The position numbers and the translations under genes are program-made. A model generated the notes under the pieces. It worked only from the letters and a program-made list of their open reading frames with translations, searched no databases and was not told the DNA's origin. From JAGVSR01 sp033765145 (GTDB taxonomy: Bacteria; Pseudomonadota; Alphaproteobacteria; Rhizobiales; Hyphomicrobiaceae): a DNA stretch of 64,000 bases. Below are positions 16,601 through 24,594 of this stretch, piece by piece (positions within the stretch are counted from its first letter, which is position 1; the number at the start of each line of letters is the position of its first letter). The stretch spans positions 124,001 to 188,000 of the forward strand of contig JANRIH010000036.1 in assembly GCA_033765145.1 (NCBI GenBank), in the 5' to 3' direction.

Positions 16601-17347
16601 CTGCGGGTCTTCTCGAACGCGGATGGCGCCTACGGGTCCAATGTCAATCAACTCGTCGAGGCCGGAAGCTGGTCGGAAGAAGACGAGCTCGCGGAAACGT
16701 TCTCGCGCCGGAAGAGCTTCGCCTATGGCCGCGCCGGGAAGCCCGCCGCGCAGAGCGCTCTCATGCAGAACCTGCTTCGTGACGTGGAGCTGACGTACCA
16801 GAACCTCGAATCCGTCGAGGTCGGCATCACCACGATCGACCACTACTTCGACACGCTCGGCGGCATCAGCCGCGCGGTCAAGCGTGCGAGCGGCGAGACC
16901 GTGCCCGTCTACGTCGGCGATCAGACACGCGGATCGGGCCTCGTCCGCACACTGGCCGAACAAGTGGCACTTGAGACGCGCACGCGCACGCTCAATCCCA
17001 AATGGTACGAGGGCATGCTGAAGCACGGCCATGAGGGCGTGCGCTCGATCGAGGCGAGCGTCACGAACACGCTCGGCTGGTCGGCAACGACCGGGCAGGT
17101 CGCGCCCTGGGTCTATCAGCAGATCACGCAGACATTCGTGCTCGATCCGGACATGCGCGAGCGGCTCGCGGCCTTGAACCCGCATGCGTCCGCGCGCGTT
17201 GCGAACCGACTTCTCGAAGCGCACGAGCGAAGCTATTGGCGACCGGACCCGGAGGTGCTCGAGGCGCTTAGGCGCGCGGGCGAGGATCTCGAAGACCGGA
17301 TCGAAGGATTGGGCGAAGCCCGGTTGGGCGTGGAGGCGGCAGCATGA
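13574..17347 (+). CDS. bchH: Magnesium chelatase porphyrin-binding subunit H (BchH)
   Basis: Large catalytic subunit of Mg-chelatase; it binds protoporphyrin IX and Mg2+ and works with BchI and BchD. About 1257 residues, within the normal range. Recognisable regions are GLLVMRSYVLAGNTRHYDGVI, LHFGTHGALEFMPGKQ and GVEVG-type segments near the C-terminal cobN/Mg-chelatase core (LESVEVGITTIDHYFDTLGG). A four-cysteine motif C-x2-C-x3-C-x12-C occurs at residues 398, 401, 405 and 418. The start is uncertain: ATG 13574 or 13577, both overlapping bchB, with only a weak ribosome-binding site. It overlaps bchL by ATGA. Confidence 0.96.
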   Translation: MMRRPTTAGDTALKFVIVTLDSHLASAIDRAVSDLASDLPGLKLVLHAAAEWAEDPEALQRCLADIADADIIVATMLFMDDHIQAVLPALKARRDSCDAIIGCLSAEEVVKVTRMGGFRMDKADSGIVALLKRLRGSSKKTGDCRASGAKQMAMLRRLPKILRFIPGSAQDVRAYFLTLQYWLAGSDDNVGNMVRFLIDRYADGSRRGLRGTVRSRAPTEYPDVGLYHPALADRVTVDAHALPRQSQRKGRVGLLVMRSYVLAGNTRHYDGVIAALEAQGLDVVPAFSAGLDARPAIENYFRRDGVTTIDALVSLTGFSLVGGPAYNDAAAAAETLSALDVPYLAAHAIEFQTLEQWGGSDRGLMPVEATIMVAIPEIDGATNPIVFGGRVDGAGRACQGCNRGCVFDSGPDRNMHGCPDRAEMLAARVAKLVTLRRRTRAERKIAAVIFNFPPNAGSTGTAAFLSVFESLFNTMSAMKDAGYRVDVPADVDALRARVLEGNSYEKGTVANVAASVSTDTHVRRQRWLKEIETQWGSAPGKHQTDGRQIHVLGAMFGNLFVGVQPAFGYEGDPMRLLFEKNFAPTHAFAAFYRYIAQDFGADAVLHFGTHGALEFMPGKQAGLSGRDWPDRLIGDLPNIYLYAANNPSEGTIAKRRSAATLVSYLTPPIANAGLYRGLVDLKATLERYRGLAPEQAEERADIAQLLQAQASGLDLAPAEPMWEMAELDGQAQALWDRILELEYTLIPNGMHVVGKAMSEAERADLLTAAAEATHGIALPRDAADAIARGMKPEQVVRLSAGTSALALKTAQDLAETNRLLSEDTEIAALLRALDGRFVPPAPSGDLIRTPTILPTGRNLHGFDPFKIPSAYALADGARQAQRLIERHMADGHGLPQSVALVLWGTDNLKTEGGPIAQALALMGAAPRFDGYGRLCGAELVPLETLGRPRIDVVVTLSGIFRDLLPLQTKLLAEAAYLAATADEPVEWNFVRRHTLAHCAETGADMETAALRVFSNADGAYGSNVNQLVEAGSWSEEDELAETFSRRKSFAYGRAGKPAAQSALMQNLLRDVELTYQNLESVEVGITTIDHYFDTLGGISRAVKRASGETVPVYVGDQTRGSGLVRTLAEQVALETRTRTLNPKWYEGMLKHGHEGVRSIEASVTNTLGWSATTGQVAPWVYQQITQTFVLDPDMRERLAALNPHASARVANRLLEAHERSYWRPDPEVLEALRRAGEDLEDRIEGLGEARLGVEAAA

Positions 17348-18255
17348 CGACGGTAACGCTCAATCGACCCGGCGCGAGGCCGATGCCGGACCGGGGTGAC
17401 GGTGAAGGCAGCGTGCAGGTGAAGCTCGACGCCCGGATCGACGCCGGGTCGGCGAAGGTCTTCGCCATCTACGGCAAAGGCGGCATCGGAAAAAGCACGA
17501 CGTCGTCGAACTTGTCGGCAGCCTTCTCGAAACTCGGCAAGCGTGTCTTGCAGATCGGCTGCGATCCCAAGCACGACAGCACGTTCACGCTGACCAAGAA
17601 GATGATGCCGACCGTGATCGACGTGCTCGAAAGCGTCGACTTCCATTCGGAAGAACTGAGGCCGGAGGACTTCGTGTTCGAAGGCTACAACGGTGTCATG
17701 TGCGTCGAGGCGGGCGGACCGCCGGCGGGCACGGGCTGCGGGGGCTATGTCGTCGGGCAAACCGTCAAGCTCTTGAAGGAGCATCATCTGCTCGAAGATA
17801 CCGACGTCGTCATCTTCGATGTGCTCGGCGACGTCGTGTGTGGAGGCTTTGCATCGCCACTTCAGCATGCAGAACGCGGCCTCGTCGTCACCGCCAACGA
17901 CTTCGACAGCATCTTCGCGATGAACCGTATCGTCGCGGCGATCCAGGCCAAATCCAAGAACTACCAAGTTCGTCTCGGCGGCGTCATCGCGAACCGCTCG
18001 GCCAATACGGACGAGATCGACCGCTTCAACGCGGCCGTCGGATTGCGCCGGCTCGCGCATTTCCCCGATCTCGACGTGATCCGCCGGAGCCGCCTCAAGA
18101 AGGCGACGCTGTTCGAGATGGACCCCTCGCCCGAACTTGAGCGGGTGCAGAACGAATATCTCCAACTCGCTGATCAGCTTTGGCGCGGCGCGGAGCCGCT
18201 CGAGCCCAAGCCGATGAAGGACCGCGAAATCTTCGACTTCCTGGGGTTCGACTGA
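17344..18255 (+). CDS. bchL: Dark-operative protochlorophyllide reductase iron protein (BchL)
   Basis: NifH-like homodimeric ATPase that carries one [4Fe-4S] cluster between its subunits and passes electrons to BchNB. 303 residues. P-loop GKGGIGKS at 44-51; cluster cysteines C132 (GTGCGGY) and C166 (DVVCGGFA). The first 35 residues are an N-terminal extension before the conserved core, as is common in alphaproteobacterial BchL. The ATG overlaps the bchH stop and its TGA overlaps the bchM ATG, so the three are translationally linked. Confidence 0.97.
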   Translation: MTTVTLNRPGARPMPDRGDGEGSVQVKLDARIDAGSAKVFAIYGKGGIGKSTTSSNLSAAFSKLGKRVLQIGCDPKHDSTFTLTKKMMPTVIDVLESVDFHSEELRPEDFVFEGYNGVMCVEAGGPPAGTGCGGYVVGQTVKLLKEHHLLEDTDVVIFDVLGDVVCGGFASPLQHAERGLVVTANDFDSIFAMNRIVAAIQAKSKNYQVRLGGVIANRSANTDEIDRFNAAVGLRRLAHFPDLDVIRRSRLKKATLFEMDPSPELERVQNEYLQLADQLWRGAEPLEPKPMKDREIFDFLGFD

Positions 18256-18980
18256 TGCATACGCTGACGTACAGCCAGCGCAAGAGCGAGCTGCGCACCT
18301 ACTTCGACAAGACCGCCGCGAGTGCGTGGGAGCGGTTGACATCGGAGGCGCCGGTGAGCCGCATCCGGGCGACCGTTCGTGCCGGTCGTGACCGTATGCG
18401 CACGACGCTGCTCGCGTGGCTGCCCGAAAACCTCGAAGGCCGGCGCATCCTCGATGCGGGTTGCGGAACGGGCGCGCTCTCCATCGAAGCGGCCAGGCGG
18501 GGCGCCGAAGTCGTGGCCATCGACATCGCACCGACACTCGTCGAGCTCGCCAAGGGGCGCGCCGCCGAAATTCTCGGCGCGCGCGCCATCGAGGGCCGCG
18601 GAGCTGGCACCATCCAGTTTCTCGCCGGCGACATGCTCGATCCGAGCCTCGGCCGGTTCGATCACGCCATCGCGATGGACAGTCTTATTCACTACAGGCC
18701 TGCCGACATGGTTGCCATGGTCGGCCGGCTTGCCACGGTTTCCGGGAGCTCGGTCCTGTTTACTTTCGCGCCCCGGACGCCGGCTCTGACGATGATGCAT
18801 ACGGTCGGCCGTTTCTTCCCCCGGCACGATCGAGCACCGGCCATCGAGCCGGTCGATGCCGGTTTCCTGCGCCGGCATCTCGCGTCGGAGCCGGCCCTTC
18901 TTCACTGGCGCGCGGATCGCAGCCTCAGGATCGACAGCCATTTCTACACATCCCAAGCCATGGAGATGATGCGGGCATGA
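18255..18980 (+). CDS. bchM: Mg-protoporphyrin IX O-methyltransferase (BchM)
   Basis: SAM-dependent enzyme that methylates the C13 propionate of Mg-protoporphyrin IX, directly after the chelatase step. 241 residues from ATG 18255, sharing one base with the bchL stop (TGATG). The SAM-binding motif I is LDAGCGTGALSIEAARRG and motif II-like FDHAIAMDSLIHY follows. The conserved N-terminal KSELRTYFDKTAASAWERL is family-typical, as is FAPRTPAL followed by GRFFPR in the C-terminal half. It feeds AcsF encoded downstream in the same run. Confidence 0.96.
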   Translation: MHTLTYSQRKSELRTYFDKTAASAWERLTSEAPVSRIRATVRAGRDRMRTTLLAWLPENLEGRRILDAGCGTGALSIEAARRGAEVVAIDIAPTLVELAKGRAAEILGARAIEGRGAGTIQFLAGDMLDPSLGRFDHAIAMDSLIHYRPADMVAMVGRLATVSGSSVLFTFAPRTPALTMMHTVGRFFPRHDRAPAIEPVDAGFLRRHLASEPALLHWRADRSLRIDSHFYTSQAMEMMRA

Positions 18981-20410
18981 CGCGCTTGGCCGACAGAGCG
19001 GCGGAGATGTGGACGGGTCTCGGGACCCGGTTCCTCCCGTTTGCCGATGCGGCCAGCGCCGAGCTTCCGCTTGGCCGTCTCCTCCGACTCTCGATGTTCC
19101 AGGTCTCCGTTGCGATGGCCCTTGTGCTGCTCAACGGCACGCTCAACAGAGTGATGATCATCGAGATGGGCATGCCGAGCTGGCTCGTCGCGCTCATGGT
19201 TTCGCTGCCACTCGTTTTCGCTCCTCTTCGAACGCTCGTCGGCTTCCAATCCGACAACTATCGCTCGGCTCTCGGATGGCGGCGCGTGCCCTACATCTGG
19301 ATCGGGTCGCTGCTACAGTTCGGCGGGCTCGCGATCATGCCGTTCGCGCTCATCATTCTGTCGGGCGACACGCATGGGCCGATCTGGATCGGCACGCTCG
19401 CGTCCGCTTTCGCATTCCTTCTGGTCGGCGCGGGCATGCATACGGTGCAGACGGCCGGACTGGCGCTCGCAACCGATATCGCGCCCAATGCCTCACGCGG
19501 GCGCGTCGTCGCGTTTCTCTATGTGATGCTGCTCGTCGGCACGGTGGCAAGTTCCCTGCTGTTCGGCTGGCTCTTGAGTTCGTTCAGCCAGATCCGGCTC
19601 ATCCAGATCATCCAGGGCGCCGCGGCCGCCACTGTCGTGTTCAACGTGATCGCGCTGTGGAAGCAGGAAGCGCGCGATCAGCGCTACACTCGAAAGGACG
19701 CCAAGCCGCCGCGCCTCATGGATTCGCTCCAGGCCCTCAGATCCGGCGGCCGGTGGGACCGCGTGCTCGTCGCGGTCGCGCTCGGAACGGCGGGCTTCAG
19801 CATGCAGGACATCCTGCTCGAGCCCTATGGCGGTGAAATCCTGAATCTTTCGGTGGCATCGACCACGGCACTGACCGGAATTCTGGCGCTCGGTACGCTT
19901 GCAGGCCTCGTTCTCGCGGCGCGCGCACTTGCCAAAGGTTTCGATCCCTATCGGCTCGCTGGCTACGGAGCGCTCGCGGGGCTCGTCGCGTTTCCGGCCG
20001 TCATCTTCTCGGCGCCGCTCGATTCCGCGTTGCTCTTCCGCGTCGGGACCGCGCTCATCGGTTTCGGCAACGGACTATTCTCGGTCGGTATGCTGACCGC
20101 GGCGATGACGCTCGCGCGAACCGGCGAAAGCGGGATCGCGCTCGGTGCGTGGGGCGCTGTTCAGGCGACGACAGCGGGAATAGCGATCGCGATCGGCGGA
20201 GCGCTCCGCGATGGTGTCCAACGGCTCGCGGCTGATCACGCACTCGGCCCGGCGCTGACCGATCCTTCGGTCGGATACAGCGTCGTCTACCATCTCGAAA
20301 TCCTGCTGCTCTTCGGAGCACTGGTCGCCATCGGGCCGTTGGTTCGGCCCCAGGGTGAAAGTAGCACGTCCGGCGGTGAAGCCTTTGGCCTCGCCGAGTT
20401 TCCAAGCTAG
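18977..20410 (+). CDS. lhaA: Light-harvesting 1 assembly protein LhaA (BCD-family MFS)
   Basis: Polytopic inner-membrane protein needed in Rhodobacter for assembly of the LH1 antenna around the reaction centre. 477 residues with about 12 hydrophobic segments. The ATG overlaps the bchM stop. Motifs shared with the transporter encoded between bchG and bchP include LNGTLNRVMIIEMGMPSWLV and LGWRRVPYIWIG, and FSMQDILLEPYGGEIL near mid-protein. Its position between bchM and puhA is the standard place for lhaA and separates it from PucC. Confidence 0.95.
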   Translation: MTRLADRAAEMWTGLGTRFLPFADAASAELPLGRLLRLSMFQVSVAMALVLLNGTLNRVMIIEMGMPSWLVALMVSLPLVFAPLRTLVGFQSDNYRSALGWRRVPYIWIGSLLQFGGLAIMPFALIILSGDTHGPIWIGTLASAFAFLLVGAGMHTVQTAGLALATDIAPNASRGRVVAFLYVMLLVGTVASSLLFGWLLSSFSQIRLIQIIQGAAAATVVFNVIALWKQEARDQRYTRKDAKPPRLMDSLQALRSGGRWDRVLVAVALGTAGFSMQDILLEPYGGEILNLSVASTTALTGILALGTLAGLVLAARALAKGFDPYRLAGYGALAGLVAFPAVIFSAPLDSALLFRVGTALIGFGNGLFSVGMLTAAMTLARTGESGIALGAWGAVQATTAGIAIAIGGALRDGVQRLAADHALGPALTDPSVGYSVVYHLEILLLFGALVAIGPLVRPQGESSTSGGEAFGLAEFPS

Positions 20411-20434
20411 CTCGTTCGACAGAAGGAGACTGAC

Positions 20435-21208
20435 ATGAAGGGCGAGATCATGGGGATTTTCGATGTGGCGCAGATCGCCATATGGCTGTTCTGGATCTTC
20501 TTTGCGTACCTGATCCTCTATCTCCGCCGCGAAGATCGCCGCGAGGGATATCCGCTGTTCCAGGAGCCGGAGAACCGCCAGAAGGGCGACGACTGGTACT
20601 TCATCCCGCCTCCCAAGACATTCCGTCTTGCAAACGGTGAAACGGTCGAGGCACCGCGCAAGGAGAACGACAATGCGCGCGACCACAAAATGAAGAAGGT
20701 CGAGCCGTGGCCGGGCGCACCGTTTGAGCCGGTCGGCGATCCGATGACCGCCGCGGTCGGTCCCGGCGCCTACGCCGAGCGTAAGAACGTGCCTGAATTC
20801 ACGCTCCACGGACAGCCGGTCATCGTTCCGATGCGTGCTGCCGGCGCGGGCTTCTTCATTCCCGGCGAAGATCCAGACCCGCGCGGCATGTCCGTCATCG
20901 GCGCGGATGGCGTCACGGCCGGCACCGTGAAGGACGTCTGGATCGATCGCAGCGAAGTCATTATTCGCTACCTCGAAGTCGCCCTCAACGGCATGGCCCG
21001 CTCGGTCCTTCTGCCGATGACGTTCGCGACGGTCAATGGCCGGCGCAAACGGATCGAAGTCTCGGCCATCCTCGGCGGACAGTTCGCTGGCGTGCCGGCA
21101 CTGGCGAGCGACCAGCAGATCACAAAGCTCGAGGAAGACAAGGTAACGGCCTACTTCGGCGCCGGTACCCTTTACGCCACCCGCGATCGGTCGGAGTCGC
21201 TGCTGTGA
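20435..21208 (+). CDS. puhA: Photosynthetic reaction centre H subunit (PuhA)
   Basis: Cytoplasmic subunit of the type-II reaction centre; it caps the LM core and guides proton transfer to QB. 257 residues, normal length. One N-terminal transmembrane helix (about residues 11-30, AQIAIWLFWIFFAYLILYL) followed by the REDRREGYPL motif typical of PuhA. The globular PRC-barrel domain includes GTVKDVWIDRSEVIIRYLEV. A GGAG site precedes ATG 20435. It shares its operon with lhaA and the puhB/C/E assembly genes. The L, M and cytochrome genes (puf) are not in this window. Confidence 0.98.
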   Translation: MKGEIMGIFDVAQIAIWLFWIFFAYLILYLRREDRREGYPLFQEPENRQKGDDWYFIPPPKTFRLANGETVEAPRKENDNARDHKMKKVEPWPGAPFEPVGDPMTAAVGPGAYAERKNVPEFTLHGQPVIVPMRAAGAGFFIPGEDPDPRGMSVIGADGVTAGTVKDVWIDRSEVIIRYLEVALNGMARSVLLPMTFATVNGRRKRIEVSAILGGQFAGVPALASDQQITKLEEDKVTAYFGAGTLYATRDRSESLL

Positions 21209-21864
21209 GCGAGTACGACAACGAGCATGAAAGTGTGCCCGGTGTTCCCGGAATCCTGCCAGAGGACGAGACGATCCTCTGGCGGGGCCAGCCCTCGGCG
21301 CTCGGCATCACTTTCGGTGCGCTGCATGGAGGTCTCGTCGTCGCGTATTTCGCGATCGTGGGACTCTGGCGCGTCACCACCGCGGCCGGTGAGGGCGTGC
21401 CGCTCGGCGAAGCGCTGGTCAGCACGTGGACACTCGCCGTCGCGTGCGGACTGGCGCTTTCGATCCTGGCGCTGGTCGGCTGGCTCACGCAACGCACGAC
21501 GATCTACACCATCACGAGCCACCGGGTCGTCATGCGCTACGGCATCGCTCTGCCGATGACCGTCAACATTCCGCTGAAGGCGATCTCATCCGCCAATCTC
21601 AGGCTCACGGGCGGCGGGACAGGCGATATCGCCTTGAAGCTCAACCAGCCGCTGGGCCTCGGATACATCCACTTCTGGCCCCACGCCCGTGCGTGGCGCT
21701 TGTCCGAACCCGAGCCGATGTTCCGGGCGGTTCGCTCGGTCGAACGTGTCGGCCAGATCCTCGCGGGCGCCGTACGCGGCGCCGGCATTCCTTCGACCGC
21801 ACCCAGTCTGTCGCCAGAGCGCACCCCCCATCACGCGGGTGGGGCGACGGTCGCGGCCGCGTAA
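21205..21864 (+). CDS. puhB: Photosynthetic complex assembly protein PuhB
   Basis: Membrane protein that helps reaction-centre assembly in Rhodobacter. 219 residues, GTG start overlapping the puhA stop (GTGA), with GGAG upstream. Two hydrophobic segments at about 32-52 and 72-92 are followed by a PH-like domain (TIYTITSHRVVMRYGIALPM, then LKAISSANLRL). The C-terminal 30 residues are low-complexity. The position directly after puhA is diagnostic. Confidence 0.93.
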   Translation: MSEYDNEHESVPGVPGILPEDETILWRGQPSALGITFGALHGGLVVAYFAIVGLWRVTTAAGEGVPLGEALVSTWTLAVACGLALSILALVGWLTQRTTIYTITSHRVVMRYGIALPMTVNIPLKAISSANLRLTGGGTGDIALKLNQPLGLGYIHFWPHARAWRLSEPEPMFRAVRSVERVGQILAGAVRGAGIPSTAPSLSPERTPHHAGGATVAAA

Positions 21865-21883
21865 ACGCACAGGAGAGCGGACC

Positions 21884-22342
21884 ATGGCTGAGCACGTCGC
21901 AACCGAGCCGTTTCCCAAGAGCGCCCTCTATGCGGCTGGCGCGCTCATTGCGGCTTCGATCGCGCTCGCCATGGCCGCGAAACTTTTCGACATCGGGTCG
22001 ACGCGGATCGCCTTCGCGCCCGCGACCCAAGTCATGCCTCTCAAATTCGAAGATCTCCCCGACGGCTCCATCGGCATCCGCCATGGCGCGTCGGGAGACA
22101 GCATCGCGACGCTGGCGCCCGGTCAAAACGGGTTCGTCCGCGTGGTGATGCGTGGACTGGCGCGCGATCGCATGCTGGCAGGAATCGGCAGCGAAACGCC
22201 CGTCGAACTCGTGGCGCTCGAAGACGGGCGTTACGTCCTGCGCGATCCGACGACGGATCGTGTCGTCACGCTCGACGCATTCGGCCACGAGAACGAGGCC
22301 GCCTTCGTCGCGCTTTTCGAGAAGGGGAAGAAACTGCCATGA
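21884..22342 (+). CDS. puhC: Photosynthetic complex assembly protein PuhC
   Basis: In Rhodobacter capsulatus PuhC is needed for proper reaction-centre/LH1 core organisation. 152 residues with one transmembrane helix at about 15-38 (YAAGALIAASIALAMAAKLF region) and a periplasmic domain containing FEDLPDGSIGIRHG and LEDGRYVLRDPTT. AGGAG stands upstream of ATG 21884. The stop overlaps the start of the next gene as ATGA. Confidence 0.9.
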   Translation: MAEHVATEPFPKSALYAAGALIAASIALAMAAKLFDIGSTRIAFAPATQVMPLKFEDLPDGSIGIRHGASGDSIATLAPGQNGFVRVVMRGLARDRMLAGIGSETPVELVALEDGRYVLRDPTTDRVVTLDAFGHENEAAFVALFEKGKKLP

Positions 22343-22641
22343 CCAACCCATTCACGATGATGAAGCGATCTGAGGTGGTGCCCTGCACCATCGAGATCGA
22401 GAACACGTTCGAAAGCCTGCACGCGCATGTCGAATTGCATGGGACGGCGCCCGTCAACGCGGGCGACGAAGTTCTCGTTCACGGCGACCCCATTCGCGTG
22501 CCTTATGGTCAGAAAGTGACGCTCGAGCGCCAGGCCACCGTCACGCGCGCGAATGCCATCGAGCGGCTCATGACCAAAGTCGCCGCGCGCTTCGAATTGA
22601 CCGAGCTCTACGAAGTCAGCTTCTCGTCGGGGAGGCTCTGA
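22339..22641 (+). CDS. Conserved-looking 100-residue protein between puhC and acsF, function unknown
   Basis: 100 residues, soluble, no transmembrane segment. I do not recognise a named family. The sequence starts MTNPFTMMKRSEVVPCTIEI and has a beta-rich middle (APVNAGDEVLVHGDPIRVPYGQKV) then a helix and FELTELYEVSFSSGRL. It overlaps both neighbours: ATG inside the puhC stop, and its TGA shares a base with the acsF ATG. That overlap, and the coding pattern continuous with its neighbours, argue it is real. Location next to acsF suggests a helper of the cyclase or of core-complex assembly, but there is no direct evidence. AcsF-type cyclases in proteobacteria are known to require accessory subunits in some lineages, which makes this one worth testing. 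Confidence 0.8.
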   Translation: MTNPFTMMKRSEVVPCTIEIENTFESLHAHVELHGTAPVNAGDEVLVHGDPIRVPYGQKVTLERQATVTRANAIERLMTKVAARFELTELYEVSFSSGRL

Positions 22642-23708
22642 TGACTATAGAAACCATCGGCCGGGCGCCGAACGATTCGACCCGCATCGCCAGCGAAGAC
22701 GCGATGCTGGCCCCCCGCTTCTATACGACTGACTTCGACGAGTTGGATCGCACGGATGTCAGCCGCGTGCGCGCGGACTGGGATCTCCTGCTCGAAGAGA
22801 TGCGCAGCGATCCCAACAAGGGTCACTTCCACCGGACGGATGCGTGGGATGAATTCGATATCAACGCCCTGCCGGAAGGTCTCCGGAAGGAGTTCATCGA
22901 CTTCATGATCAGCTCGCTCACGGCCGAGTTCTCCGGCTGCGTGCTCTACGCGGAGATGCGGAAGCGGGGCAAGAACAAGGACATCGTCGAGCTGTTCAAA
23001 TACATGAGCCGCGACGAGGCGCGCCATGCCGGGTTCATCAACGACAGCCTCAAGGACATGGGCATCGGCGTCGATCTCGGGTTCCTGACGAAGGCCAAGA
23101 AGTACACGTTCTTCAAGCCGAAGTTCATTTTCTACGCGACGTATTTGTCCGAGAAGATCGGATACGCGCGCTACATCACGATCTTCCGGCATCTCGAGCG
23201 CAACCCGGACCGGCGCTTTCATCCGATCTTCAAGTGGTTCGAGAAGTGGTGCAACGACGAGTTCCGCCACGGAGAAGCCTTCGCGCTTCTGATGCGAGCC
23301 AATCCGAAACTTCTCGAAGGTGCCAACCGCTGGTGGGTGCACTTCTTCCTGCTCGCCGTCTACGCCACCATGTACGTGCGCGATCATGACCGTCCCGAAT
23401 TCCACAAGGCGATCGGCATGGACCCGACGGACTACGATTATCGCGTGTTCCATCTCTGCTCGGAGATCGCGCGACAGGTCTTCCCGGTGGAACTCGACGT
23501 CGATCACCCCACCTTCCGCGCCGGCATGGACCGCCTTCACGCCCTCAACACTAAGCTCGGGACGCTCGAAGGAAAGACGGGCTTCTCGGCATCGCTCCGG
23601 CGCAAGGCGATCGGCGCGCAAGCGCTGGCGACTTTCTTGCGGCTCTACTTCCTGCCGACGCGCGAGAATGCGCTGCCGGAGCAAATCCGCCTGAAACCGG
23701 TCTGGTAA
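22641..23708 (+). CDS. acsF: Oxygen-dependent Mg-protoporphyrin IX monomethyl ester cyclase (AcsF)
   Basis: Di-iron monooxygenase that makes the fifth (E) ring of protochlorophyllide using O2. 355 residues. Ferritin-like metal ligands are seen in EFSGCVLYAEM, in SRDEARHAGF (ExxH) and in CNDEFRHGEAF (second ExxH). The conserved N-terminal APRFYTTDFDELD and HFHRTDAWDEF are typical of AcsF. Its presence shows that ring E can be formed under oxic conditions; the anaerobic counterpart bchE is not in the window. Confidence 0.97.
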   Translation: MTIETIGRAPNDSTRIASEDAMLAPRFYTTDFDELDRTDVSRVRADWDLLLEEMRSDPNKGHFHRTDAWDEFDINALPEGLRKEFIDFMISSLTAEFSGCVLYAEMRKRGKNKDIVELFKYMSRDEARHAGFINDSLKDMGIGVDLGFLTKAKKYTFFKPKFIFYATYLSEKIGYARYITIFRHLERNPDRRFHPIFKWFEKWCNDEFRHGEAFALLMRANPKLLEGANRWWVHFFLLAVYATMYVRDHDRPEFHKAIGMDPTDYDYRVFHLCSEIARQVFPVELDVDHPTFRAGMDRLHALNTKLGTLEGKTGFSASLRRKAIGAQALATFLRLYFLPTRENALPEQIRLKPVW

Positions 23709-23721
23709 GAGGATCTCTGTC

Positions 23722-24594
23722 GTGACCGAATACGGCTGGCCCGTTCTCTATGTGCTCTTCGTCTGGTGGTTCTCCACCGGCGCGGTGCTCTATGTGATCG
23801 GGCTGCCGCGCCGCATGTATCCCGCGCTGCTCGCCGCCGCTTCAGCGCTGTCAGGACTTGCGATCTACGGCCTCGCGACGTCGGCTGACGACGGGTCCGT
23901 CACGGGTGCCTACCTGGCGTTTACGGCGGCGCTCGTCGTCTGGGGGTGGCACGAGATGAGTTTCCTGACCGGGCTCGTCACCGGACCGCGCACCACGCCG
24001 CTTTCAACGGGCGCTGTCGGCATGACGCGGTTCCGCGAGGCCAGCGAGACGCTCCTCTATCACGAGATCGCCATCGTTCTGACGCTCGTCGTCATCGGTG
24101 CGGTGACGCTCGGCCAGTCCAATGAGACCGGGTTCTGGACCTTCTTCGTGCTCTGGGCGATGCGGCTCTCCGCCAAGCTCAATGTCTATTTCGGCGTCCC
24201 AAATCTCACGGAAGAGTTCCTGCCGCCGCATCTCACTTACCTCAAGACGTACTTCCGGCGGCAGCCGATGAACCTACTCTTTCCGGTTTCTGTCACGGCT
24301 TCGACTATTGCGGCGGTCGCGGTCGCGATGGCCGCCGCGGGTTCACCCTCCGAAGGTCAGGGCGCCGGTCTCGCGCTCGTCACGGCACTCCTCGTCCTCG
24401 CGATCATCGAGCATTGGTTCCTCGTTCTTCCAATCCCGGCGGCCGCGCTCTGGACATGGGGGCTCGCGTCGCGTGATCTGCCTTCCGTCGAAGACTTACG
24501 CTCCTCGGTACCGGAGGCAGACCGCTCGCCATCCTTGCCGCCGCGTGCGGCCGTCATCGGCCTCGATGAAAAGAGGTCTTGGAGCGCATCATGA
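23722..24594 (+). CDS. puhE: Photosynthetic complex assembly protein PuhE
   Basis: Polytopic membrane protein implicated in reaction-centre and LH1 assembly. 290 residues, GTG start with GAGGA upstream. About seven to eight hydrophobic segments, with the distinctive WGWHEMSFLTGLVTGPR and LLYHEIAIVLTL histidine-containing helices and LNVYFGVPNLTEEFLPPHL. The gene ends with an ATGA overlap into hemA. Confidence 0.93.
   Translation: MTEYGWPVLYVLFVWWFSTGAVLYVIGLPRRMYPALLAAASALSGLAIYGLATSADDGSVTGAYLAFTAALVVWGWHEMSFLTGLVTGPRTTPLSTGAVGMTRFREASETLLYHEIAIVLTLVVIGAVTLGQSNETGFWTFFVLWAMRLSAKLNVYFGVPNLTEEFLPPHLTYLKTYFRRQPMNLLFPVSVTASTIAAVAVAMAAAGSPSEGQGAGLALVTALLVLAIIEHWFLVLPIPAAALWTWGLASRDLPSVEDLRSSVPEADRSPSLPPRAAVIGLDEKRSWSAS

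Noticed and set aside
17233..18537. 434-residue leftward frame opposite bchL
   Set aside because: Antisense shadow of bchL and its neighbours; bchL motifs on the plus strand are unmistakable.
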